DNA of 32,405 nt. It comes from Mayfieldus sp038329895 (lineage in GTDB: Bacteria; Actinomycetota; Thermoleophilia; Solirubrobacterales; 70-9). Location: contig JBBQNM010000020.1 of assembly GCA_038329895.1 (NCBI GenBank), positions 1 through 32,405 of the forward strand. Reading direction: 5' to 3'. Made by a program: the position numbers and the translations under genes. Shown here in pieces: positions 1 to 6,543 of the stretch (the stretch's first letter is position 1; every line of letters begins with the position of its first letter). Under the pieces are notes generated by a model that searched no databases, was not told the DNA's origin, and saw only the letters and a program-made list of their open reading frames with translations.

Positions 1-38
1 CCTGCGGGTCCGAGGGCAGCGTTAGCGTGAACCTTCAT
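1..38 (-). CDS. 5' end of a probable IS481-type transposase (partial)
   Basis: An ATG on the minus strand at 38 is preceded by a strong Shine-Dalgarno AAGGAGG (45-51, minus strand) at normal spacing. The 12 complete codons before the window edge read MKVHANAALGPA. This resembles the N-terminus I associate with IS481-family transposases, which start with a short basic/Asn segment (M-x-V-H-x-N-A) before a helix-turn-helix. The rest of the gene, including any DDE catalytic residues, lies outside the window. The adjacent 39-132 shows no other gene. The call rests on a short peptide plus a good ribosome-binding site, so it is tentative; any small gene with this N-terminus would look the same. Confidence 0.5.
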   Translation of the reverse strand, partial: MKVHANAALGPA

Positions 39-132
39 CCGGGTCCTCCTTGAGCTTGGGCGTAGACACCCACAGCCTCTGGTTGGGCCCGGATGGCCTT
101 TCAGCTGTTCACAACGTGTGTGGGCGGCTCAG

Positions 133-594
133 CTAGGCCGCGACCGCTTCGAGCGCGTCGAAGATCAGGTTGGCGCCTGGGATGTCCAACACGCTTGGCG
201 ACTCGTGCACCCAGCGCACGACGCCCTCCTCGTCGACCAGTACGAGCGAGCGGTTGGAGGTTCCGAACTCCTCGATGTAGGCGCCGTACTTGCGGGTCAC
301 CTCGCCCTTGGGGTGAAAGTCGGCGAGCAGCGGGATGTCGAGCCCGAGCTGCTTGCGAAACGCGTTGTGGGCCCAGCTCGAATCGACGCTGATCCCAATC
401 AGTTGCACCCCGGCCTCCTCGATCTTTCCCAAAACCTCCTGGTAGATCGAGAGCTGATCGCTGCACACCGGGCTGAAGTCGGCCGGGTAGAAGACCAGCA
501 TTACCTTGCGGCGGCCAAAGTCAGAAAGCGAGACCGGCTCGCCCCTGTGGTTGGGAAGGGTGAACTCCGGCGCCGGTTCGCCGGCTTCGATCAA
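133..594 (-). CDS. AhpE-like 1-Cys peroxiredoxin
   Basis: Thiol peroxidase of the AhpC/TSA superfamily, expected to reduce hydrogen peroxide and organic hydroperoxides in the cytoplasm. The 153-residue protein has the PxxxSxxC active site: Pro37, Ser41 and peroxidatic Cys44 in YPADFSPVCSDQ. Arg115 (FGTSNRS) fits the catalytic arginine. There is no second cysteine, so it is a 1-Cys enzyme, and the length matches mycobacterial AhpE. The start is a TTG at 594 sharing the four bases TTGA with the stop of rpsO, which implies translational coupling; no better start lies upstream. It is the last gene of the rpsO unit before the transposase-like end. BCP/PrxQ-type assignment is the alternative, but the single Cys favours AhpE. 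Confidence 0.9.
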   Translation of the reverse strand: MIEAGEPAPEFTLPNHRGEPVSLSDFGRRKVMLVFYPADFSPVCSDQLSIYQEVLGKIEEAGVQLIGISVDSSWAHNAFRKQLGLDIPLLADFHPKGEVTRKYGAYIEEFGTSNRSLVLVDEEGVVRWVHESPSVLDIPGANLIFDALEAVAA

Positions 595-860
595 TGGCGG
601 ATGCCGAGCTCGCCGACCAGCGTCCGGTAGCGCTCCAGGTCGCTGCGCTCCAGATAGCGCAACAACCGGCGTCGCTTTCCGACCAGCATCAGCAGCCCGC
701 GGCGCGAGTGGTGGTCTTTGACGTGGCCACGGAGGTGCTCGGTCAGCTCGTTGATGCGCTCGGTGAGCAGCGCGACCTGGACCTCGGCGGAGCCGGTGTC
801 GTCGGGCGAGCGCCCGTACTTGCTGATCAGCTCCGCCTTTTGTTCCTTGGGCAAAGTCAT
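591..860 (-). CDS. rpsO: 30S ribosomal protein S15
   Basis: Primary 16S rRNA-binding protein of the small subunit platform, contacting the central domain. The 89-residue product has the usual S15 length and hallmarks: the N-terminal helix, the GSAEVQVALLTERI segment (residues 23-36), the HHSRRGL loop (50-56) and KRRRLLRYL (62-70), which form the rRNA-binding surface. The start is ATG at 860. No Shine-Dalgarno is visible: the start lies a few bases after a hairpin and T-run that end ribF. It follows the truB-ribF genes, the common bacterial order, and overlaps the peroxiredoxin start by four bases. S15 often represses its own translation; the hairpin against its start is a candidate place but I cannot show that. 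Confidence 0.97.
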   Translation of the reverse strand: MTLPKEQKAELISKYGRSPDDTGSAEVQVALLTERINELTEHLRGHVKDHHSRRGLLMLVGKRRRLLRYLERSDLERYRTLVGELGIRH

Positions 861-861
861 G

Positions 862-889
862 GCAAAAAGATAGAGGCCCAGTGGGCCTC
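862..889 (-). terminator. hairpin plus T-run between ribF and rpsO
   Basis: Read on the minus strand, GAGGCCCACTGGGCCTC (889-873) is a near-perfect inverted repeat forming a GC-rich stem with a short loop. It is followed by TATCTTTTTG. The hairpin begins inside the ribF stop codon region, and the T-run ends only a few bases before the rpsO ATG. The layout fits an intrinsic terminator or attenuator lowering readthrough into rpsO. On the plus strand the run is A, so it acts only in the minus direction. Confidence 0.7.
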
Positions 890-1775
890 AGGGCGTTTGG
901 AAGCTAGCACAGACCTCTCGCGCCTCATCGACGTCGCGGTGCATCTGGGCAACCAGCTCCTCGATGCTCGGGAAGCGTCTCTCGCCACGCAATCGCGAGA
1001 CGAATGCGATCCGCAGGTTCTGCCCGTAGAGGTCCTCCTCATGGTCGATCAGGTAGGCCTCGACCAGCACCCCTCGCCCACTCTCGAAGGTGGGCCGCAC
1101 CCCTATGTTGACGGCGGCGGGATGACCGTTGGCAAAGGCGGCGTAGACACCGTGGCCGGGAGTGACGAGGCGGTCGTCGGGTATCAGGTTGGCGGTCGGA
1201 AAGCCCAGCTCACGCCCCCGCTTGTCGCCCTCGACCACCGGCCCCTCGAGCATGAACGGCGCTCCCAGGCAGCGCAAAGCCTCCTCCACCTCGCCCGCCG
1301 CGACCAGGGCGCGGATCCGACTCGAGGACACCGTCTCGCCGTCGACCTCGACCAGGGGAACGACACGGGTCTCGAACTCATCGCGGGCTTGGAGCATCGC
1401 GGGATCGCCCTGCGCCTTGGCCCCGAAGCGGAAGTTCTCCCCCACCGAGACGCGCTCCGCCCCCAGCCTCTCGATCAACACCTGCTCGATGAAGCCCTGC
1501 GCCGGGATCTGGGCGAAGTCGTCGTCGAAGGGGATCACGACCAGCTCGCTGACCCCCAGCCCGTCGATCACGTCGCGCTTCACCCTGAACGGCATGATCA
1601 GCTTCGGCGCCGCCGGCGGATGAAGGATCTCGAGCGGGTGCGGATCGAATGTGAGCACGGTGTCGGCGTCGTCGATGACCGCCTGATGGCCGACGTGAAC
1701 GCCGTCGAAGGTCCCGATCGCCACATGCCGTGGGCGCGGCTCGGCGTCGGGGAGCTTGGTGACTGTGATGCTCAT
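888..1775 (-). CDS. ribF: bifunctional riboflavin kinase / FMN adenylyltransferase
   Basis: Makes FMN from riboflavin plus ATP and then FAD, a cytoplasmic cofactor pathway. The 295-residue protein has the N-terminal nucleotidyltransferase domain with GTFDGVHVGH (residues 21-30) and SSSRIR (150-155), the second half of the adenylyltransferase signature. The C-terminal flavokinase domain carries GFPTANL (191-197), whose PTAN motif binds Mg-ATP. Two-domain length is slightly shorter than the usual 300-330 but all motifs are present. ATG at 1775 overlaps the truB stop as ATGA, so it is coupled to truB. Its 3' end runs into the hairpin preceding rpsO. Confidence 0.96.
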   Translation of the reverse strand: MSITVTKLPDAEPRPRHVAIGTFDGVHVGHQAVIDDADTVLTFDPHPLEILHPPAAPKLIMPFRVKRDVIDGLGVSELVVIPFDDDFAQIPAQGFIEQVLIERLGAERVSVGENFRFGAKAQGDPAMLQARDEFETRVVPLVEVDGETVSSSRIRALVAAGEVEEALRCLGAPFMLEGPVVEGDKRGRELGFPTANLIPDDRLVTPGHGVYAAFANGHPAAVNIGVRPTFESGRGVLVEAYLIDHEEDLYGQNLRIAFVSRLRGERRFPSIEELVAQMHRDVDEAREVCASFQTP

Positions 1776-2608
1776 GCGAGGACAACCTCTGGCTTCAGAA
1801 CGTCCTCCTCGAACCGGGCTACGGCGAGCAGAGCGGCGTCGGAGGTGAGCCTCACGGCTCGTTGCTCGTTCCTCGTTGCTCGTTGCTCGGCCGGAGCCCC
1901 AGCCTCGAGGAACGAGGAACGAGGAACGATCCTTTGACCGTGCGAGACGGCCTGCGATTCGTCCGCGTCAAGGCGATATTCGGGCAGATATCCGAGCGCC
2001 TCCGCCGGGCTCAACTCTGTCCCCGCGTCCTCAATCCTGAACGGTCCTATTGCCACCCGCCGCAGGCTCTCACAGTAGGCGTCCGGGAGCGTTTCGATCA
2101 AGGTCCGAACGTAGGTGCCCGAGGAACACTCGATCTCGTAGGCCGCGCTGTCCTCGCCGGACTCGATCAGCTCGGCGCGCAGGATCTCGACCTCACGCTC
2201 GGGGGTCTCGATCGTCTCGCCGCGCTGTGCCTTGCGGTATAGCCGCTCGCCCGCGACCTTGACCGCCGAGGTCATCGGCACGCGCTGGCGCACCCGGCCT
2301 GTGGGAAGCGCGAGCTGCTCGGGAATCCGACCTGTCTCGGTCAGCTCGCCCTCCGGGTCGCCGGTGCTGGAGCGCCAGCCCAGCCGGGCGGTTGCGAGAT
2401 AGGTCTTTGACAACGGCATCAGGTAACGCTGCAGCCGCGTCGCGCCCCCGAGCAAGACCAGTAGCAGGCCGGTGGCGAACGGGTCGAGCGTCCCGGCGTG
2501 CCCTACCTTGGTCCCCCGCTCCCTACGCACCTGGGCGACCAAGTCGTGTGAGGTGATCCCCGCTGGCTTGTCGCAGACCAGCACAGCGGCTTCGGCCGCG
2601 GGCGCCAT
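1772..2608 (-). CDS. truB: tRNA pseudouridine(55) synthase TruB
   Basis: Converts U55 of the tRNA T-loop to pseudouridine. I chose ATG 2608, four bases after the nrnA stop; the frame is open further upstream but that would overlap nrnA and give a non-family N-terminus. The 278-residue protein has DKPAGITSHD (13-22) and the catalytic GTLDPFATG with Asp42. The C-terminal region holds an odd segment from about residue 220 on, reading SSFLEAGAPAEQRATRNEQR, which is encoded by an inverted heptanucleotide repeat (1858-1929). The element keeps frame and introduces no stop, and lies outside the catalytic core, so function is probably kept. Followed by ribF with an ATGA overlap. Confidence 0.95.
   Translation of the reverse strand: MAPAAEAAVLVCDKPAGITSHDLVAQVRRERGTKVGHAGTLDPFATGLLLVLLGGATRLQRYLMPLSKTYLATARLGWRSSTGDPEGELTETGRIPEQLALPTGRVRQRVPMTSAVKVAGERLYRKAQRGETIETPEREVEILRAELIESGEDSAAYEIECSSGTYVRTLIETLPDAYCESLRRVAIGPFRIEDAGTELSPAEALGYLPEYRLDADESQAVSHGQRIVPRSSFLEAGAPAEQRATRNEQRAVRLTSDAALLAVARFEEDVLKPEVVLA
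1858..1929. repeat. inverted heptanucleotide repeat element inside truB
   Basis: On the plus strand four tandem units of CTCGTTG or CTCGTTC (1858-1885) are followed after about 20 bases by three units of CGAGGAA (1906-1926). The two arms are reverse complements and could fold into a long hairpin. It lies in frame in truB and codes for low-complexity RNEQRAT-type sequence. The same unit recurs at 14848-14869 before pyrD, so it is a dispersed element and not a feature of truB. Confidence 0.8.
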
Positions 2609-2612
2609 CGGC

Positions 2613-3614
2613 CTAAGCGGATGGCTGGCCAGCCAGCTCCGAGCAGAGAAAATTGACGATCTCGTCCTTCTCGAGGTCGGTCGAGAACCCGGCGGCGCGC
2701 ACGTGCCCGCCGCCACCGTGTACGCGGGCGATCGCCGACACGTCGACGCCGTCGCCGCTGGAGCGCAGGCTGACCTTGCGAGCAGCCCGTCCGCGGCTAC
2801 CGAGGTCGCGGATCACGGCCGCCACCTTCGTCCCATCGAGCGAGCGCAGAAAGTCGATGATCCCCTCGGTCATTTCCTCGCCTGAGCCCGTCGCCTCGTA
2901 GTCGGCCTCGCGGATGTAGGTAACCGCAAGTCCCTCGCAGGGGAGCTCGATCGCATCCAGGGCTCGCGCCACCAAGCGCAGCTTCTCCAGCGGGACGTGC
3001 TCGTAGAGCCGACGATAGATGTCGTTGACATCGACCCCGGCGTCGATCAGCGCAGCCGCGATCCGATGCGTGCCGGCATTGGTGTTCTCGTAGGAGAACC
3101 GGCCCGTGTCGGTGACCAGCCCGACGTAGAGCGCCGCGGCCATCGCCGGGGTGATCTCGACGCCCATGTGAAGCGCGACTCCGTAGACGATCTCGGCGGT
3201 CGACGAGGCGGCGACGTCGACCAGGTTTACGTCGCCGAAGCGGGTGTTGTCGTGGTGATGGTCGATGTTGATCACGTGCGCCCCGTCGTTGCTGAGGAAG
3301 TCGAATGGCATCCGTTCCACGTTTCCGCAATCGAGGAACACGACCGTGCGATCCGCCATGTCGGCGGGCGGCTCGTGAAAGACCTCCTCGAGGGGAAGGA
3401 ACCGGTACTCGATCGGCAGCGGGAACTCCTTCGCGGCGAGGAACATCACCGAGTCCTTGCCGAGCTGGTCGAGCAGGTGGTGCATAGCCAGCAGCGACCC
3501 GAGCGCGTCGCCGTCGGGACCCTCGTGGGTGGTGAGCAGGAACCGCGCGGCGCCGCGGATCTCCGCCGCCACGGCCTCCATGTCGGTCCCCACCAACTCG
3601 GTCGGCCCGCTCAT
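2613..3614 (-). CDS. nrnA: DHH-family oligoribonuclease / pAp phosphatase NrnA
   Basis: DHH/DHHA1 phosphoesterase expected to degrade nano-RNAs and dephosphorylate 3'-phosphoadenosine 5'-phosphate. The 333-residue protein shows the metal-binding motifs in order: HEGPDGD (His30, Asp34, Asp36), FLDCGN (Asp96) and the name-giving DHHHDN (119-124). The C-terminal DHHA1 domain ends in a substrate-binding GGGGHVRAAGF, roughly residues 303-313. Related proteins also act on cyclic dinucleotide breakdown products, so the in vivo substrate is open. ATG at 3614 overlaps the rbfA stop as ATGA. Met12 is a possible alternative start. Position between rbfA and truB is the standard order in Gram-positive bacteria. 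Confidence 0.93.
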   Translation of the reverse strand: MSGPTELVGTDMEAVAAEIRGAARFLLTTHEGPDGDALGSLLAMHHLLDQLGKDSVMFLAAKEFPLPIEYRFLPLEEVFHEPPADMADRTVVFLDCGNVERMPFDFLSNDGAHVINIDHHHDNTRFGDVNLVDVAASSTAEIVYGVALHMGVEITPAMAAALYVGLVTDTGRFSYENTNAGTHRIAAALIDAGVDVNDIYRRLYEHVPLEKLRLVARALDAIELPCEGLAVTYIREADYEATGSGEEMTEGIIDFLRSLDGTKVAAVIRDLGSRGRAARKVSLRSSGDGVDVSAIARVHGGGGHVRAAGFSTDLEKDEIVNFLCSELAGQPSA

Positions 3615-3949
3615 TGCTCGGAGTCGAGCAGCTTCGAAATGCGGGCGGCCTTCTCGATCGTCTCGTCGTAGTGAAAGGTCAGTGTCGGTGTGCGCTTCAT
3701 CCGCGTCTCGCGGCCAATCCGTGCCTGGATCACCCCATGCGACGAACGCAGCCCGGCCAGCGTGGCCTCGCGCTCCTCGACGCTTCCGAGCACGCTGACG
3801 TGGACGCGCGCGGTACGCAGATCTGGGCTGGTCTCGACGGAAGTCACGGTGACGAATCCGATGCGCGGATCGTTGAGGTCGGTGGTTATTGCCGCCCCGA
3901 CAACCTCGCGCAACATTTCATTGATGCGCCGCATACGGGCGGAAGGCAT
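3611..3949 (-). CDS. rbfA: 30S ribosome-binding factor A
   Basis: KH-like factor that binds the pre-30S subunit and helps 16S rRNA 5'-end maturation and cold adaptation. The 112-residue protein begins MPSARMRRINEMLREVV, typical of RbfA, with DPRIGFVTVTSVETSPDL (27-44) and a C-terminal RTPTLTFHYDETIEKA segment. The frame stays open upstream but would code for unrelated sequence, so ATG 3949 is chosen. A TATAGT box lies nine bases before this ATG, so the gene may have its own leaderless promoter inside the operon. A 55-base gap separates it from the DUF503 gene, the largest internal gap in the operon. Confidence 0.94.
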   Translation of the reverse strand: MPSARMRRINEMLREVVGAAITTDLNDPRIGFVTVTSVETSPDLRTARVHVSVLGSVEEREATLAGLRSSHGVIQARIGRETRMKRTPTLTFHYDETIEKAARISKLLDSEQ

Positions 3950-3958
3950 CGCGGGGCG

Positions 3959-3986
3959 ACTATACAGACGGAGACCGGCCTGTATA
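3959..3986 (-). promoter_or_regulatory. internal promoter candidate and inverted repeat before rbfA
   Basis: Minus-strand TATAGT (3964-3959) lies nine bases before the rbfA ATG, and TTGTAT about 19 bases further upstream is a weak -35. The same stretch carries the inverted repeat TATACAG-N12-CTGTATA (plus 3961-3967 and 3980-3986), which overlaps the -10 and could be an operator. A transcript from here would be leaderless or nearly so. Confidence 0.45.
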
Positions 3987-4004
3987 CAAGAGCTGCTCGC
4001 CGAC

Positions 4005-4304
4005 TCATCCGCGGATGTCGGCGAGGCTGAGCAGGTCGCGCTCGGCTGAGCACCCATCGGGACAACGGCTCTCCGCGAAACGTTCCAGGGCGGCACCACG
4101 ATCCTCGACGTCCCGTCCTCCGACCAGTGCGCAGAGCAGGGTCGCACGCTGCCACTTGTCCTGGTGATCGACCTCGGCCACCGAGGCGCCGAAGCGCTGC
4201 CGAAGCAGCGTCTTCAGCGACTGGACGTGCTTTCGCTTGCCCTTCAGATCGTGCGAGTCGGGGTAATGAAGGTGAAGCTCGACCAGGCAGACGAAGGGGT
4301 CCAT
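4005..4304 (-). CDS. DUF503 / YlxP-like protein
   Basis: Small protein of 99 residues in the DUF503 (YlxP) family, widely found between infB and rbfA and often linked to ribosome assembly, though its biochemical role is not established. The visible signature is the N-terminal VELHLHYPDSHDLKGKRKHV segment (residues 8-27, with SHDLKGKR the core) followed by LRQRFGASVAEVDHQDKWQRA (from 34), a ferredoxin-like fold. ATG at 4304 sits seven bases after the infB stop. Cys82 and Cys86 near the end are not a family hallmark that I know of. Confidence 0.9.
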   Translation of the reverse strand: MDPFVCLVELHLHYPDSHDLKGKRKHVQSLKTLLRQRFGASVAEVDHQDKWQRATLLCALVGGRDVEDRGAALERFAESRCPDGCSAERDLLSLADIRG

Positions 4305-4311
4305 GCGCCGA

Positions 4312-6543
4312 TCATGATTCCAAGGTCTGCTCGACCTGCGTGGTGCGGAAGAACTCGATCATGTCGTCCTCCTTGATGTCGGCGAAGCCCTCGAGCACGA
4401 TCCCGCACTCCTGGCCCTCCTCGACCTCGTTGACGTCGTCCTTGAAGCGGCGCAGCGAGCCGACCCGGCCGGTCCAGACAACCGTGCCGTCGCGGATCAG
4501 GCGCACCTGGGCGTCGCGGGCCGCCTTGCCGTCGGTGACCAGGCAGCCGGCGATCCGCCCGACCTTCGAGGCGCGGAACGTCTGCTTGATCTCGGCCTCG
4601 CCGATCGTCTCCTCGACCTCCTCGGGCTCCAACATGCCCTCCATCGCGGCGCGCAGCTCCTCGGTCACCTTGTAGATCACCGAGTAGGTGCGGATGTCGA
4701 CGCCTTCCTGTTCGGCGGTGCGCCGCGCCTCGGCCAGCGGCCGCACGTTGAAGCCGATGATCACCGCATCCGACGCCGAGGCGAGCATCACGTCGGACTC
4801 GTTGATGCCCCCGGTCTGTGCGTGGATGATGTTGATCGGGACCTGCTGCTGCGGAAGCTTGGCGATCTCGTCCTGGAGCGCCTCCAACGAGCCGGCAACG
4901 TCGGCCTTGAGCACGATGTTGAGCTCCTTGATCTCGCCCTCCTGGGCCTTCGCGAAGAATTCCTCGAGGGTGATCTTGCGGGCCTGGCTCCTCGCCAGTG
5001 CCTCGGTCTTGAGGCGGTTGGCCCGCTCCTGGGCGATCTCGCGGGCGTGACGCTCGTCCTCGACCACCTGGGCGAACTCCCCCGCTTCGGCGACCCCCTC
5101 GAAGCCGAGCACCTCGACCGGCATTCCGGGGACCGCTTCCTGGACCCGGTCGCCCATGAAGTCCTGCATCGCCCGCACCTTGCCCCACTGCGCCCCTGCG
5201 ACGACAGCGTCGCCGATCCTCAGGGTGCCGCGCTGGACCAGAACGCTGACGACCGGGCCTCGGCCTGGATCAAGCTTCGACTCGATCACGCTGCCCGACG
5301 CGGGGGCGTCGGGGTTGGCCCCCAGCTCCTCAAGCTCGGAGACCAGGACCACCATGTCAAGAAGGTTGTCGAGGCCCTCCTTGGTCTTCGCCGAGACGTC
5401 GACGTAGACGGTTTCTCCCCCCCACTCCTCGGGATTGAGGTCGTGGCCGGCGAGCTCGGTCCGCACCCGCTCCGGCTGTGCCTCGGGCCGATCGATCTTG
5501 TTGACCGCGACGAGGATCGGCACCTCGGCGGCGCGAGCGTGATCGATCGCCTCCAGGGTCTGGGGCATGACACCGTCGTCGGCTGCAACCACGATCACCG
5601 CGAGGTCCGTGACCTGGGCTCCCCTGGCCCGCATCGCGGTGAACGCCTCGTGGCCGGGCGTGTCGAGGAAGGTGATCGTCTTGTCGCCGTGGCGGACCTG
5701 GTAGGCGCCGATGTGCTGGGTGATTCCGCCGGCTTCCCCCGCCACCACTTCCGTTTCCCGGATCGCGTCAAGGAGCGAGGTCTTGCCGTGATCGACATGG
5801 CCCATCACCGCAACCACCGGCGGCCGCTCCTCGAGGTCAGCCTTGGAGTCCTCGAAGGCAGGCTTCTCGGGCTCCTCTTCGGCGGCGGTGACGATCTCGA
5901 TCTTGCGGTCGAATTCGTCGGCGATCGCCCTCACGGTCTCGTCGCTGAGCGTCTGCGTCAGCGTCGCCATCTCCCCCATCGTCATCAGCTTCTTGATCAC
6001 CTCGGCGCTTCCGAGGCCGAGCAGCTCGCCGACCTCGCGCACAGTGGCACCCGACGGGACCTTGATCGCCTCCGGCTCAACAACCTCCGCCGGCCCCCTC
6101 GGCGGCTCCTCCAGAAGCGGTCGTCGGCGGCGGCCTCCGCGGCGCCGGGGCGGCCGGAGAGGCGGCGCTTGGCGCATGTCGTCGCGCCGTGAAGCCTGCG
6201 AATCGATCACAACCCGACGCCGGCGCTTGCCGCCTGACTTCGCCGTGCTGGCCGCGCCCTCGGCCTTGGACGCGGGGCGCTTGGACGGCGTCGCCTTGCC
6301 CTTCGCCGCGGGCTTGCCGTTGGACTTGGTGGTCTTTGCCTTTGCCTGACCCTTGCCGGCTGGTTTTGCCGTGCCTGCACCGTCGCTCTTGGCGGCGGCC
6401 GAGAGCGCCTTCATCGCATCGTCCTCCTCGACGCTCGATGCAGCGGCGGTGGCCTCGATGCCGGCCGCCTGCAGGGCCGCCAAGACCTCCTTACTGGTCA
6501 GGCCCTGGGCCTTGGCTATCTCGTGAACCCGCTTGCGCGCCAT
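4312..6543 (-). CDS. infB: translation initiation factor IF-2
   Basis: GTPase that brings fMet-tRNA to the 30S subunit and promotes subunit joining. The 743-residue protein has an N-terminal IF2_N helical module (MARKRVHEIAKAQG), a Lys/Ala- and Arg-rich low-complexity linker (about 55-150, including an RRRGGRRRR run), a second IF2_N module (about 160-215) and the G domain. G motifs are GHVDHGKT (248-255), DTPGHE (294-299) and NKID (348-351). Domains II, III (LKADVAGSLEALQ) and IV follow, ending in FKDDVNEVEEGQECGI. ATG at 6543 abuts the nusA stop (TAGATG), so the two are tightly coupled. No ylxR or L7Ae-like gene separates them, unlike in many Gram-positives. Confidence 0.98.
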   Translation of the reverse strand: MARKRVHEIAKAQGLTSKEVLAALQAAGIEATAAASSVEEDDAMKALSAAAKSDGAGTAKPAGKGQAKAKTTKSNGKPAAKGKATPSKRPASKAEGAASTAKSGGKRRRRVVIDSQASRRDDMRQAPPLRPPRRRGGRRRRPLLEEPPRGPAEVVEPEAIKVPSGATVREVGELLGLGSAEVIKKLMTMGEMATLTQTLSDETVRAIADEFDRKIEIVTAAEEEPEKPAFEDSKADLEERPPVVAVMGHVDHGKTSLLDAIRETEVVAGEAGGITQHIGAYQVRHGDKTITFLDTPGHEAFTAMRARGAQVTDLAVIVVAADDGVMPQTLEAIDHARAAEVPILVAVNKIDRPEAQPERVRTELAGHDLNPEEWGGETVYVDVSAKTKEGLDNLLDMVVLVSELEELGANPDAPASGSVIESKLDPGRGPVVSVLVQRGTLRIGDAVVAGAQWGKVRAMQDFMGDRVQEAVPGMPVEVLGFEGVAEAGEFAQVVEDERHAREIAQERANRLKTEALARSQARKITLEEFFAKAQEGEIKELNIVLKADVAGSLEALQDEIAKLPQQQVPINIIHAQTGGINESDVMLASASDAVIIGFNVRPLAEARRTAEQEGVDIRTYSVIYKVTEELRAAMEGMLEPEEVEETIGEAEIKQTFRASKVGRIAGCLVTDGKAARDAQVRLIRDGTVVWTGRVGSLRRFKDDVNEVEEGQECGIVLEGFADIKEDDMIEFFRTTQVEQTLES

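Noticed and set aside
594..1937. 447-codon open frame on the plus strand opposite ribF and rpsO
   Set aside because: It lies antisense to well-identified genes, has biased composition of a high-GC shadow (Val/Leu/Asp/His rich) and no recognisable motif.
2609..2716. Upstream extension of truB
   Set aside because: The added residues are Arg/Ser-rich and unlike TruB, and they overlap nrnA; ATG 2608 gives the family N-terminus.
4822..6192. 456-codon open frame on the plus strand opposite infB
   Set aside because: Antisense shadow of infB with no start signal or family motif.
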